This document shows positions 23,415-32,579 of a stretch of 38,236 bases of DNA, piece after piece. This stretch comes from Bacteroidetes bacterium CG2_30_32_10 (GTDB taxonomy: Bacteria > Bacteroidota > Bacteroidia > Bacteroidales > CG2-30-32-10), in contig MNXO01000026.1 of assembly GCA_001872995.1 (NCBI GenBank), positions 1 to 38,236 of the forward strand, written 5' to 3'. Numbering within the stretch: the first letter of the stretch is position 1; the number at the start of each line of letters is the position of its first letter. The position numbers and the translations under genes were made by a program. Below the pieces are notes generated by a model. That model saw nothing but the letters and a program-made list of their open reading frames with translations, made no database searches and was not told the DNA's origin.

Positions 23415-26288
23415 TCAAAATAATAACTTCTTTAAAAATTTAGCTGTGTAACTTTCTTTATGTGTGCATATTTGCTCAGGTGTTCCTTTGCAAAGAATCG
23501 TTCCACCTTCGTCTCCACCTTCTAAACCCATATCAATGATATAATCTGCAACTTTAATAACATCCATGTTGTGTTCAACTATAAGGATAGTGTTTCCTTT
23601 ATTTACTAGTTTGTTTAAAACCTTAAGTAAAATACTAATATCCTCAAAGTGCAATCCTGTAGTAGGTTCGTCTAACAGATAAAATGTGTTGCCTGTATCG
23701 CGTTTAGATAGTTCGGTTGCTAATTTCACGCGTTGTGCTTCACCTCCTGAAAGAGTGGTAGAGTTTTGTCCAAGTGTTATGTAACCCAATCCTACTTCGT
23801 GCATTGTTTTTAGCTTTTGCACAATTGCTGGGATACTTTCAAAAAAATCAAGTGCATGGTCAATACTCATATTGAGCACATCATTAATAGATTTTCCTTT
23901 AAAACGTATCTCTAATGTTTCTCTATTATATCTTTTTCCGTTGCAAGTTTCACATTCAACATAAACATCGGGCAAAAAATTCATTTCAATAGTTCTTACA
24001 CCTGCTCCTTGGCATGTTTCGCATCTGCCTCCTTTAACATTAAAAGAAAATCTGCCTGCTTGATAACCTCTGATTTTGGATTCGGGAATTTGAGTGTATA
24101 ATTTACGTATTTCATCCCAAACTCCTATGTATGTAGCTGGGTTTGAGCGTGGGGTTCTTCCGATTGGTGATTGGTTTATTTCAATCACTTTGTCAACGTT
24201 AGCTATTCCTTCAATGCGTTGATATGATAATGGTTTTTTATCTGATTTATAGAAATATTGGCTTAAAATTGGATATAATGTTTCGTTAATTAAAGATGAT
24301 TTACCACTTCCAGAAACGCCTGTAACACATATCATTAATCCAAGCGGGAAATCAACGTCAATGTGTTTTAAATTGTTTCCTGAAGCCCCTTTTAGTTTTA
24401 TGTAGTTCCCATTTCCAGGTCTTCTTTTGGTAGGGATATTAATTCCCTTTTCTCCTCTTAAATATTGTGCAGTAATTGTATTCGCTTGTTTTATTTTGTC
24501 GGGAGTACCTATTGCATCTATTTTTCCTCCTAATAAACCAGCGCCAGGACCAATATCAACAATATAATCGGCTGCTAACATCATATCTCGGTCATGTTCC
24601 ACTACAATGACTGAATTACCTATATCTCTGAGATTTTTTAAGGAATTAATCAAACGGAAGTTGTCTCTTTGGTGCAAGCCAATACTTGGTTCATCCAAAA
24701 TATACAAAACGCCAACTAATTGAGAACCTATTTGTGTTGCAAGTCTTATTCGTTGTGCTTCACCACCAGAGAGCGATTTGGAAGATCTATTTAATGTTAA
24801 ATAATTAAGCCCTACTTCAAGTAGAAAATTTATTCGTGTTTTAATTTCTCTGAGAATTTCTTTTGATATTGTTTTTTTACGCTCATCAATATTGTTTTCA
24901 ATTTCTGAAAACCATTGATATAGCTTTGTTATTCCAATATTTGAGAGGTCAGAAATATTTTTATCATTTATTTTAAAAAAAAGAGATTCTTTTCTTAGTC
25001 TATTTCCATTGCATTCAGGGCATATTGATTCATTCATAAATCCATAAGCCCACTTTTTAATGGAGTTTGAATTAGCTTCATTAAATTGATTGGTTATAAA
25101 ACTTATAATTCCTTCAAAGCTTAATGAGTAAATCATGGATGAATGTTGTTGCTTTACTTTTAATACTTCTTCGGAGCCATATAATATAACATTTATTGCT
25201 TCATCTGGAATGTCTTCTATTGGACTATCTAGATTAAAATCATATTTTTCTCCTATTGCCTTTAATTGACTGAATATCCAGGAGTCTTTATATTTCCCAA
25301 CAGGGACAATGCCTCCTTGCCTAATGCTTAGTGATTTGTTAGGAATTATTTTGTTAATATCCATTTCTGTTATTGTTCCTAGTCCATTGCATTTTTTGCA
25401 AGCACCATAAGGTGAATTGAATGAGAATGAGTTTGGTTCTGGCTCTTGGTATGAAATGCCCGTAGTGGGGCACATTAAAAACTTACTAAAATGACGAATT
25501 GTTTCTTTTTCGGGTTCTAATATAATAATTTCGCCTTTGCCATATTTCATAGCCAACCTAACTGAATCGACCAATCGTTGTTTAACATCGGTATGAACAG
25601 TGATATTATCAATAGCAATTTCAATATTATGGATTTTATACCTATCAAGGTGGAATCCGAAAGTAATTTCTTTTAATATTCCATCAACCCTGACTTTTAT
25701 AAAACCTTGTTTTCGGATTTGTTCAAATAACTCTCTATAATGACCTTTTCTTCCACTAATAACTGGTGCTAGAATATTAATTTTTTTTCCTTGATAACTT
25801 TGCAAAATCAAATCAATTATTTGTGCATCAGAATATTTAATCATCTTTTCGCCTGTATTGTATGAATAGGCATCCGCTATTTTGGCATATAGCAGACGGA
25901 TGAAATCGTAAATCTCAGTAATAGTACCCACAGTAGAACGTGGATTCTTGTTTGTTGTTTTTTGTTCGATAGAAATTACTGGACTTAAGCCTGTTATCTT
26001 ATCGACATCAGGGCGTTCCATATTTCCAATAAATTGACGGGCGTATGCAGAGAATGTTTCCATATACCTACGTTGTCCTTCATTGTATATGGTGTCAAAT
26101 GCGAGAGAAGATTTTCCGCTACCGCTCAATCCGGTAATAACTACAAGCTTGTTTCTTGGAATAACAGCATCGATATTTTTAAGATTATGAACCCTTGCAC
26201 CATATATTTCAAGATTATTTTCGTAATTTGTAGTATTACTTTCGTGTTCAATACAATTAATCTTACTTTCTTCTAATTTTTCCTTCAT
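23415..26288 (-). CDS. uvrA: Excinuclease ABC subunit A
   Basis: UvrA is the damage-sensing ATPase of nucleotide excision repair, acting with UvrB and UvrC. The 957-residue protein has both ABC modules: Walker A GLSGSGKSSLAFDT (53-66) and GVSGSGKSSLINET, and two LSGGEAQR signatures with ILDEPSIGLHQRD and LLDEPTTGLH. Zinc modules are present: CPTTGISYQEPEPNSFSFNS with ACKKCNGLG, ICPECNGNR, and CETCQGAGVRT with VECETCNGKRYN. Length and order are normal. There is an extra N-terminal stretch of about 24 Glu/Asn-rich residues before the conserved LEIYGARVHNLKNID. It lies 22 nt after the lytic transglycosylase gene and is likely co-transcribed with it. Confidence 0.97.
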   Translation of the reverse strand: MKEKLEESKINCIEHESNTTNYENNLEIYGARVHNLKNIDAVIPRNKLVVITGLSGSGKSSLAFDTIYNEGQRRYMETFSAYARQFIGNMERPDVDKITGLSPVISIEQKTTNKNPRSTVGTITEIYDFIRLLYAKIADAYSYNTGEKMIKYSDAQIIDLILQSYQGKKINILAPVISGRKGHYRELFEQIRKQGFIKVRVDGILKEITFGFHLDRYKIHNIEIAIDNITVHTDVKQRLVDSVRLAMKYGKGEIIILEPEKETIRHFSKFLMCPTTGISYQEPEPNSFSFNSPYGACKKCNGLGTITEMDINKIIPNKSLSIRQGGIVPVGKYKDSWIFSQLKAIGEKYDFNLDSPIEDIPDEAINVILYGSEEVLKVKQQHSSMIYSLSFEGIISFITNQFNEANSNSIKKWAYGFMNESICPECNGNRLRKESLFFKINDKNISDLSNIGITKLYQWFSEIENNIDERKKTISKEILREIKTRINFLLEVGLNYLTLNRSSKSLSGGEAQRIRLATQIGSQLVGVLYILDEPSIGLHQRDNFRLINSLKNLRDIGNSVIVVEHDRDMMLAADYIVDIGPGAGLLGGKIDAIGTPDKIKQANTITAQYLRGEKGINIPTKRRPGNGNYIKLKGASGNNLKHIDVDFPLGLMICVTGVSGSGKSSLINETLYPILSQYFYKSDKKPLSYQRIEGIANVDKVIEINQSPIGRTPRSNPATYIGVWDEIRKLYTQIPESKIRGYQAGRFSFNVKGGRCETCQGAGVRTIEMNFLPDVYVECETCNGKRYNRETLEIRFKGKSINDVLNMSIDHALDFFESIPAIVQKLKTMHEVGLGYITLGQNSTTLSGGEAQRVKLATELSKRDTGNTFYLLDEPTTGLHFEDISILLKVLNKLVNKGNTILIVEHNMDVIKVADYIIDMGLEGGDEGGTILCKGTPEQICTHKESYTAKFLKKLLF

Positions 26289-26310
26289 TTAAGCCTGATA
26301 TTATCCTTCT

Positions 26311-27309
26311 TTATTTTTTTGTTTTGGCGCTGTCATCTATTAAATAAACTTGTTCACTGTTGTTTTTAAGCAAATCGTTATAGTTTAGCGAGTCAATCTT
26401 AGGTATTATAAATTTATAGCTTTTCCCCTCTTTATTTGTCAATGTGTTTGAAATTAACCATGGATTAAAGTCTTTTATTAATTTATAATTGAGATTGTAA
26501 TATTTTGAAAAACTAACTAAATCAGTAATACTTGAATCTACAATTACCGAATAGGTAGGAATTATTGGATATAAATCTTTGTTTCTAAAATAAAAACCAT
26601 AAGATTTAGGATTGTTAAGCAATGTTTTAATAGCCATGATTCTAAATACATACCTGGCTGTTTCTTCATTTAAAAATAAGTCGTAATAGGAAGTTACTTG
26701 TTGGTTTTTTAATTCTGTGTTTAATGCACCAATTCCTATGTTGTATGAAGCAGCAACTAAAGTCCAGTTTTTGTATATTTTATAGGTGTCTTTAAAATAA
26801 GTACAAGCTGCTTCTGTTGATTTTTCGAGATTATATCTTTCATCTACCTCATCATTAATTTCTAATCCATAACTTTTAGCGGTAGGTTTCATAAACTGCC
26901 AGAAACCTGCGGCTCCTGCAGGAGATTTAACATTCATAAAACCGCTTTCAATGATAGATATATATTTTAAATCATCGGGTAAATTGTATTTTCTTAGAAT
27001 TTTTTCTATAGAAGGAAACCAGCGATTTGCACGCTTAAAAAACATTAAAGTTTGCGATTGCCAATAAGTATTGATTAAAATTTCTCTGTCAAAGCTCTCT
27101 CTAACATCGTATCGCTGAATTGGAACAGGTTCTCCAAACAAATTCAATTCTTTAGGCAATTCAATTGCAAATATTTTATAGTATTTACTGTATGCTTCGT
27201 GATATTCTTTGTCGCCAATACCATCATTCTTAACTTTGGAGAATATAAATAGTTTTATAACTGCAAACAAAACCACTATTGATATTACTATTAATATATA
27301 TTTCTTCAT
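26311..27309 (-). CDS. Membrane-anchored lytic transglycosylase (SLT/MltD-like)
   Basis: This enzyme cleaves peptidoglycan between MurNAc and GlcNAc with formation of an anhydro end. An N-terminal helix (about 4-24) anchors it in the inner membrane or acts as an uncleaved signal. The SLT domain fills about 90-230, with the catalytic Glu121 in SIIESGFMN and the family patterns SPAGAAGFWQFMKPTAKSYG (129-148) and AASYNIGIGAL (186-196). MltD proteins end in LysM repeats; here a single poorly conserved LysM-like segment may be present near the C-terminus (ITDLVSFSKYYNLNYKLIKD). It is the first gene before uvrA. The fold and activity are clear; the exact cellular role is not. Confidence 0.92.
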   Translation of the reverse strand: MKKYILIVISIVVLFAVIKLFIFSKVKNDGIGDKEYHEAYSKYYKIFAIELPKELNLFGEPVPIQRYDVRESFDREILINTYWQSQTLMFFKRANRWFPSIEKILRKYNLPDDLKYISIIESGFMNVKSPAGAAGFWQFMKPTAKSYGLEINDEVDERYNLEKSTEAACTYFKDTYKIYKNWTLVAASYNIGIGALNTELKNQQVTSYYDLFLNEETARYVFRIMAIKTLLNNPKSYGFYFRNKDLYPIIPTYSVIVDSSITDLVSFSKYYNLNYKLIKDFNPWLISNTLTNKEGKSYKFIIPKIDSLNYNDLLKNNSEQVYLIDDSAKTKK

Positions 27310-27384
27310 TTGGCTCTATTTTTTATGAAAATGATGATAAACTTATTGCAATAGTAAGTGAAATTAGGTATATTAATGCTAAAA

Positions 27385-27415
27385 AACCTGTTAGTATTAA
27401 TATAACTAACAGGTT
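27385..27415 (-). terminator. Intrinsic terminator of the citrate lyase operon
   Basis: A perfect 11-bp stem, AACCTGTTAGT/ACTAACAGGTT with a 9-nt loop, is followed on the minus strand by six Ts. It lies 20 nt after the citF stop and separates it from the transglycosylase gene. Confidence 0.88.
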
Positions 27416-27435
27416 AATATGAATAATTGTAACAG

Positions 27436-28995
27436 TTATTTTTCAATTTTCCAAACTGTATCAATTACAGTTCCATCAACCCACTTAATTATTGCAATAA
27501 CTTCATCCGTATGTTTTGGTTTTGCAGGAATTCCACAAATTTTTTCACCTTCATCTTTTAATTGCTGAATTGTTTTAATTGGAAGCGTTGTATTTTTAAG
27601 TTTTTCTAACAAATCAGTTCTTAAAGGGTTAATTGCAATGCCTCTTTCTGTTACAATAACATCTATAAGTTCACCGGGTCCGCATATAGTAGTAACTTCA
27701 TCTTTTACAACGGGGATTCTATCTCTAAATAGTGGAATTGGTAAAATGGTGCATTTTGAAAATAGACAATTTTGCCATCCACCAATTCCATGAAGTAGAT
27801 AACCATCGGAATGTGTTACCACATTGGCATTAAAATTAACATCAACCTCTGTAGCTCCAAGAATAACAACATCTAGCATTGAAGAAAAATTACCTTTACC
27901 ATGATAATTGTAACTTGTAAATGGACTTGTATTGATGTGTCCTGAATTTTCACGCATTGAACGTACACCTTCTAAATCGAAAGTTTGTCCATCAAGAATA
28001 TAATCAGTTAAACCATCTTCTAGCATTTTAACAAGATACTTATTGCTGCCTCCTCTTGCAAATCGAGCTTTAATGCTTTTGTCTTTGCACATTTCAGCAA
28101 AGTAAGTACCAATAGAGAGCGCTGTTCCGCCAGCTCCTGCTTGAAAAGAAAAACCATCATGAACAATTCCTGCTTCTTCGCAGAATTGAGCAGTCATTTC
28201 TGCTAATAAAAGACGATCAGGACTTTTTGTAATCTCTGTTGTTCCTGAAACTATTTTTTCTGGTATTCCTATTTGATCAAGTTTTATAACGTAATCAACA
28301 TTATTGCCGTGTATTTGCCATGGAATACAAGGAAATGGAACGAGATTATCTGTTACAACAAGAACTTTATCTGCATATTGCGAATCGGCTAAAGCAAATC
28401 CCAATAAACCACATGCAGCAGGACCTCTATCGCCTGTTGCATTGCCAAAAGAATCAGCTGTAGGTGCGGCAATAACAGCAATATCGATATGAACATCACC
28501 ATCCTGAACGGCTTGATATCTACCACCATGTGAGCGAAGAACGCCAATTCCTTTCATTTTCCCTTCGGTTGCAAATCGTCCCAAAGCCCCATTCATACTA
28601 CCTTCAATATGATTTATAGTTCCATCTTCTAAATATTTAATTAGTGTTGAATGACATTCAAAAGACGCTGAAGGAAACCAAACGAGATCTTTAATGCCTA
28701 ATTCGTAAGCGATATCAAATATTTGTTGGGCAATTAAGTCTCCATTTCTGAAATGGTGATGGGTAGAGATGGTTATTCCATTACGTAAGCCTGATTTTAT
28801 TAATGCTTCTTTGAGTGATGGAATTAGTTTATTTCCATCGCTAGGATAGTCAGCACAAGTTGAAATTAGAGGGGCGTATTTTCTTCCAGTAGGTCGATAT
28901 TTGCCAACTCCCATATAGGGAACATAGCTTTTTCCGTTTATTTCTGTTGGAACTAACCTGCCTATTGCGTTTTTTACTAAATTATAATTTTTCAT
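27436..28995 (-). CDS. citF: Citrate lyase alpha subunit
   Basis: CitF is the citrate:acetyl-ACP transferase of citrate lyase, which swaps acetyl for citryl on the prosthetic group so that the beta subunit can split citrate to oxaloacetate. I choose the ATG at 28993-28995 (MKNYNLVKNAIGRLVP), which matches the usual N-terminus; a longer frame from 29034 lies inside the upstream gene. The 519-residue protein shows CitF patterns ITISTHHHFRNGD, EGSMNGALGRFA, IAAPTADSFGNATG, SFQAGAGGTALSIG and LLHGIGGWQNC. The start overlaps the end of the citDE gene by 14 nt, implying coupled translation. The related citramalate lyase is not excluded. Confidence 0.93.
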   Translation of the reverse strand: MKNYNLVKNAIGRLVPTEINGKSYVPYMGVGKYRPTGRKYAPLISTCADYPSDGNKLIPSLKEALIKSGLRNGITISTHHHFRNGDLIAQQIFDIAYELGIKDLVWFPSASFECHSTLIKYLEDGTINHIEGSMNGALGRFATEGKMKGIGVLRSHGGRYQAVQDGDVHIDIAVIAAPTADSFGNATGDRGPAACGLLGFALADSQYADKVLVVTDNLVPFPCIPWQIHGNNVDYVIKLDQIGIPEKIVSGTTEITKSPDRLLLAEMTAQFCEEAGIVHDGFSFQAGAGGTALSIGTYFAEMCKDKSIKARFARGGSNKYLVKMLEDGLTDYILDGQTFDLEGVRSMRENSGHINTSPFTSYNYHGKGNFSSMLDVVILGATEVDVNFNANVVTHSDGYLLHGIGGWQNCLFSKCTILPIPLFRDRIPVVKDEVTTICGPGELIDVIVTERGIAINPLRTDLLEKLKNTTLPIKTIQQLKDEGEKICGIPAKPKHTDEVIAIIKWVDGTVIDTVWKIEK

Positions 28996-30205
28996 TTTCA
29001 ATATCTCTCCAATTTTTTGATAATTTACCCACATTAATTGCCATATCTATTAATTTTTGAGCCCTTTTTACAACTGGTGGGTCTATCATTTTAGTGCCTA
29101 GTGATACAACGCCAAGTCCTTTTTCGTTTGCTTCTAAAAAGGCGTTTACTATTTTTTTTGCTTTAGCTATTTCATCAGCGTCTGGAGCAAAATTTTCGTG
29201 AATAACTTTTATTTGCCTTGGATGTATGCAACCCATACCATCAAAACCTAAAGATTTAGACTTTAGAACATTTTGTTTTAATCCCTCCATATTAGCTACA
29301 TCAGAAAACACAGAATCAATAGCTTGAATTCCAGTAGCTTTGCAGGCATTAACAACTTGACATCTAGCAAAGAATGATTCTGTGGCTTCCATAGTTCTTT
29401 TTGTTCCTAAATCAGCAGTATAATCTTCTAAGCCAATTGCCATTGCAACTATATTTTTTGATGATTGAGCTATTTCAAGAGATTTAAGTACTCCTAAGCT
29501 GCTTTCAATAATAGGCATATACCAAACAGGGTAAATATTCCCCTTTTTCTTTTGGATTTCGTTTATTTTATTTTCTACTTGTAATATTTGATTAGCACTT
29601 TCAACTTTAGGGATAAGAATTAGATTAACATTATGAGGAATGATGTAATCAAGGTCTTCTAAACCATTAGGAATTTGATTTATACGCACCATTCTTTCTG
29701 CACCATAAAAATTTAAAGAACGTAAAACATTTCTAACTAAAAATCTGGCTTCGGCTTTTTTTGCTGGTGCAACAGCGTCTTCTAAATCAAGAATAATTCC
29801 ATTTGGCTTGTGAATACCAGCATTTATCATTAAGCTTGGAGTGTTTCCTGGTAAATATAGTCGTGAGATGCGATTTCTATCTTTTGTTGTTTTATATTTA
29901 TTCTCTTCAAGGAATGGAGTTAAGAATTCTTTATCAGTATCAATAAGTTGTATTATTGTTGCTTCTATACGCGCTGCTATAACTAAAGGTAATGCTCCGA
30001 AATCTTCAATAATAACTTTGGCATTAGTAATATTAAAATTAGAAAGGACTTCTTTTGCCAATTTAATTATAGAATCACCATATAGTGCTTTTACTTTACT
30101 TTCTAATTGAATTTCTATGCCAGAATCATTTAATATTTCAATTGATATAAAACAATCTGAGCGTACTCCCTTTCCTTTATTACCTGCTGATGCTATTTTA
30201 TTCAA
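28982..30205 (-). CDS. citE: Fused citrate lyase acyl carrier (CitD) and beta subunit (CitE)
   Basis: One 407-residue polypeptide joins two citrate lyase parts. Residues 1 to about 92 are CitD: SAGNKGKGVRSDCFISIEI (6-24) resembles the site where the phosphoribosyl-dephospho-CoA prosthetic group is attached, with Ser16 as candidate, and YGDSIIKLAKEVL and GALPLVIAARIEA match the rest of the ACP. Residues about 108-395 are CitE, the citryl-ACP lyase: RISRLYLPGNTP, ILDLEDAVAPAKKAEAR (138-154, acidic metal site), RMVRINQ (171-177), LIPKVESA (197-204) and AIGLEDYTADLG. In Klebsiella and E. coli these are separate genes. It follows the ComA-like gene by 33 nt and overlaps citF. The citC, citX and citG genes needed for activation are not nearby. 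Confidence 0.92.
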   Translation of the reverse strand: MNKIASAGNKGKGVRSDCFISIEILNDSGIEIQLESKVKALYGDSIIKLAKEVLSNFNITNAKVIIEDFGALPLVIAARIEATIIQLIDTDKEFLTPFLEENKYKTTKDRNRISRLYLPGNTPSLMINAGIHKPNGIILDLEDAVAPAKKAEARFLVRNVLRSLNFYGAERMVRINQIPNGLEDLDYIIPHNVNLILIPKVESANQILQVENKINEIQKKKGNIYPVWYMPIIESSLGVLKSLEIAQSSKNIVAMAIGLEDYTADLGTKRTMEATESFFARCQVVNACKATGIQAIDSVFSDVANMEGLKQNVLKSKSLGFDGMGCIHPRQIKVIHENFAPDADEIAKAKKIVNAFLEANEKGLGVVSLGTKMIDPPVVKRAQKLIDMAINVGKLSKNWRDIENEKL

Positions 30206-30238
30206 ACCGCCTCCTTGTTTATTTATATATTTTTATAA

Positions 30239-31030
30239 TTATTGATTGGTTAATTTCATTTCTTTAAGATTTTCTGGTAAAAAATTAAAGAAAGTATCTC
30301 CTCTTAATCCTAATCTTAGTGTTTCTAAAGGGATAATTTCGTTAGGAGCAATATTGCCAAGGTTTACATTGGCTCCATATTGTTTAATAAACCAAACTTG
30401 TTGTGTTTTAAGAGGTGCTTCCCATAAAATTTTAGCTTGTGGAATTTTTGATAATAGTTTGTCAATCAAATTGGTATCTACAGTGCCATTTGAATTGTAA
30501 ATGCCCACATTGCCACTTTCTCTTGCTTCTGCTATCAATACTTTTGAACCTGCTTCTAATTCTTTTTCCATCATTGCTATCCATTTATCAGAGCTAAGAA
30601 CGATGCTTGCATCTTTTGCGCCAACTTCCGAAAGGACAAATCGATTTTTAGATAATTCTTTAATGTATGAACATTTTTCTTCATGTTTCATAGACATTGA
30701 GCCATCAGAAACTTCAACGGTATCTATTTGGTATTTATCAAGTAATTTCAAATAATCAGAAAACATATTTCTTACAACGAATGCTTCAAAAAGAGTACCT
30801 CCTAAATAAACCTTTATGTTTGCTTTTTGGTAGGTTCTGATTTTTTCTTCTACTCCACTAACAACGGCAGATGTGCCAAATCCTAATTTGACAAAATCAA
30901 TATATTCATTACTTGCAGAAATAATATTTTCTGCTTCACGTATGCTTAATCCTTTATCCATAACCATTGTCAAACCATTTGTTCTTGGTTTATTTTGTCG
31001 TTCTGGTATATATGGCAATTTAAAATTCAT
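30239..31030 (-). CDS. ComA-like phosphosulfolactate synthase
   Basis: In archaea ComA joins sulfite to phosphoenolpyruvate to give phosphosulfolactate, the first step to coenzyme M. I start at the ATG at 31028-31030 (MNFKLPYIPERQNKPRTNG), since the longer frame to 31102 overlaps the TPR gene and adds a non-homologous stretch. The 263 residues follow the family: TMVMDKGLSIREAENII, DFVKLGFGTSAV, VYLGGTLFEAFV, VEVSDGSMSM, KVLIAEARESGNVGI, ILWEAPLKTQQVWFI and LRLGLRGDTF. Coenzyme M itself is not expected in this phylum, so the product, possibly sulfolactate or a related sulfonate, is uncertain. The gene lies between a TPR protein (19 nt) and citDE (33 nt), and is likely in one transcript. Confidence 0.9.
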   Translation of the reverse strand: MNFKLPYIPERQNKPRTNGLTMVMDKGLSIREAENIISASNEYIDFVKLGFGTSAVVSGVEEKIRTYQKANIKVYLGGTLFEAFVVRNMFSDYLKLLDKYQIDTVEVSDGSMSMKHEEKCSYIKELSKNRFVLSEVGAKDASIVLSSDKWIAMMEKELEAGSKVLIAEARESGNVGIYNSNGTVDTNLIDKLLSKIPQAKILWEAPLKTQQVWFIKQYGANVNLGNIAPNEIIPLETLRLGLRGDTFFNFLPENLKEMKLTNQ

Positions 31031-31049
31031 ATTCTTTATATTTGTAGTG

Positions 31050-32438
31050 TTATAATAAATCAATAATTTCAGTAATTTTATTACTATCTGGATAATAATC
31101 AAAAAGTTCTTGATGAAGTTCTTTATTTATAGCTATTGCTTGCTCAAAATAAGCTATTGCCTCGTTTAATTTTGAATATTTTAATAATAAGGCTGTTAAT
31201 CTGTAATAAAATGAGGCGTTTTCGGGTTGAATGGTTATTCCTTCTTTTATTATTTCAATAGCTTGAGCAAATTCGTTTGATTTTACATAGATTTCTGCAT
31301 AATCAAGCCAAATGTCTTCGTTTTGCGGAGATAATAGCACCACTTGTTGGTAAGATTTTAGTGCTTCTTTGTATTTTTCAACTTTAAATTGAATATCTCC
31401 AAGTATATACCAAGCTTCAGAATTTTTATCGTCTATATTTATTGCTTTTTCAAGATAATGAATAGCTTGCTTTGTTTTATTTAGCTCATCGCTAATAATG
31501 CCGAGACCAAGATAAGCATCAACAAATTTATCATTAGTTTCTATTGCCCTCAAATAACAATCAAAAGCAGAATCTAAATCATTCATCTTTTCATAACATT
31601 CTCCTATATAGTAATAGGTAATAGCTTCTGGGTCTTCGTATTTAAAAGTTTCTTTATATACTTCAATTGCTTCGTTATATTTTTCAATATTTGCAAGAGC
31701 ATTGGCTTTATTAAAATATGCGGAAGAAAAATCTTCTGTAATGACAAGGCAATAATCATAAGCTTCAATTGCTTTTTCAAATAAACCAGCACTATTATAA
31801 GCATTGGCTAAATTGTACCAAGCAATATCTGAATAAGGGTGTTCTTCTAAAAAAGCATTAAAATATTTAATGTTTTCATCCGATTGTTTTGAAATTTCAA
31901 AACAATAGCCAAGTTCATATAGTGCAGATTCATTATTGGGATTAATAACAAGAGCTTTATTTAAATATTCTATAGCTTTTTCATAATTACAAAGGTTTTC
32001 ATATTCAAATGCTATATTACAATATACTTCATCTAAGTATTCTGCATCGGAAGTAGCCTTATTATACTCTTCAATCGCCTTATTATAATTTTTTAATTGG
32101 CTATAAATGGCTCCTTTAGCTAAAAATATGTCTGAATTTGAAGGGTCAATGTTTTCTACATTAGAAAGCACATTTAGCGCCTTTTCGTTTTTGTTTGAAT
32201 AGGTTAATAATTGTGCTTTCTTTAATAGTAAAGAAGGTGACTGTGGATGTATTTTTAATCCAAGTTTAATGACATTAAGTGCTTGGCTTATATTAAACTC
32301 TTCTAAATAGTAATCGGTAAGGCTTTCAAAATCATCGACATCAAAATATTGACATTGACCCTGAGCTTGCATTCTTTCGAATTTACTAACCAAATCCATT
32401 ACATTGTTATCATTCAATTGGTCTGTATTTTCAAACAT
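31050..32438 (-). CDS. Tetratricopeptide repeat protein
   Basis: A 462-residue protein consisting mainly of about eleven or twelve TPR units of 34 residues, a helical scaffold for protein-protein contacts. Typical units carry the TPR positions W/L-G-Y-A-F-A-P, for example ALYELGYCFEISKQSDENIK, AWYNLANAYNSAGLFEKAIE, AYLGLGIISDELNKTKQAIH and AWYILGDIQFKVEKYKEALK. There is no signal peptide or membrane helix, so it is cytoplasmic. The N-terminus (about 1-50, Asp/Asn-rich) is not TPR. It is the first gene of a run with the ComA-like synthase, citDE and citF. The partner is not known. Confidence 0.93.
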   Translation of the reverse strand: MFENTDQLNDNNVMDLVSKFERMQAQGQCQYFDVDDFESLTDYYLEEFNISQALNVIKLGLKIHPQSPSLLLKKAQLLTYSNKNEKALNVLSNVENIDPSNSDIFLAKGAIYSQLKNYNKAIEEYNKATSDAEYLDEVYCNIAFEYENLCNYEKAIEYLNKALVINPNNESALYELGYCFEISKQSDENIKYFNAFLEEHPYSDIAWYNLANAYNSAGLFEKAIEAYDYCLVITEDFSSAYFNKANALANIEKYNEAIEVYKETFKYEDPEAITYYYIGECYEKMNDLDSAFDCYLRAIETNDKFVDAYLGLGIISDELNKTKQAIHYLEKAINIDDKNSEAWYILGDIQFKVEKYKEALKSYQQVVLLSPQNEDIWLDYAEIYVKSNEFAQAIEIIKEGITIQPENASFYYRLTALLLKYSKLNEAIAYFEQAIAINKELHQELFDYYPDSNKITEIIDLL

Positions 32439-32452
32439 AAAATTAGTTTTTG

Positions 32453-32460
32453 CAAAAATA
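32453..32460 (-). promoter_or_regulatory. Putative -7 box of the TPR-comA-cit operon
   Basis: The minus strand reads TATTTTTG, matching TAnnTTTG, 15 nt from the TPR gene ATG. That leaves a very short leader, and there is no evident -33 box. Confidence 0.3.
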
Positions 32461-32551
32461 ATAAAAATACCTTAAAGTTCATCATATTACTTTTTAACAA
32501 TATTGTTAAGAAAATTTATTAAGTTTTTTAAAGTTTAAAAAATCAAAGAGT

Positions 32552-32559
32552 TAAATTTG
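32552..32559 (+). promoter_or_regulatory. Putative -7 box of glmM
   Basis: TAAATTTG matches TAnnTTTG, 20 nt before the glmM ATG. A T-rich stretch lies about 20-28 nt upstream, without a clear TTG. Confidence 0.4.
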
Positions 32560-32579
32560 TGCCTTAAAAAATTATTATT

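Noticed and set aside
30246..30755. Pair of 84-residue plus-strand ORFs opposite the ComA-like gene
   Set aside because: They are complementary to conserved ComA-like sequence and separated only by a stop; there is no evidence of a split gene.
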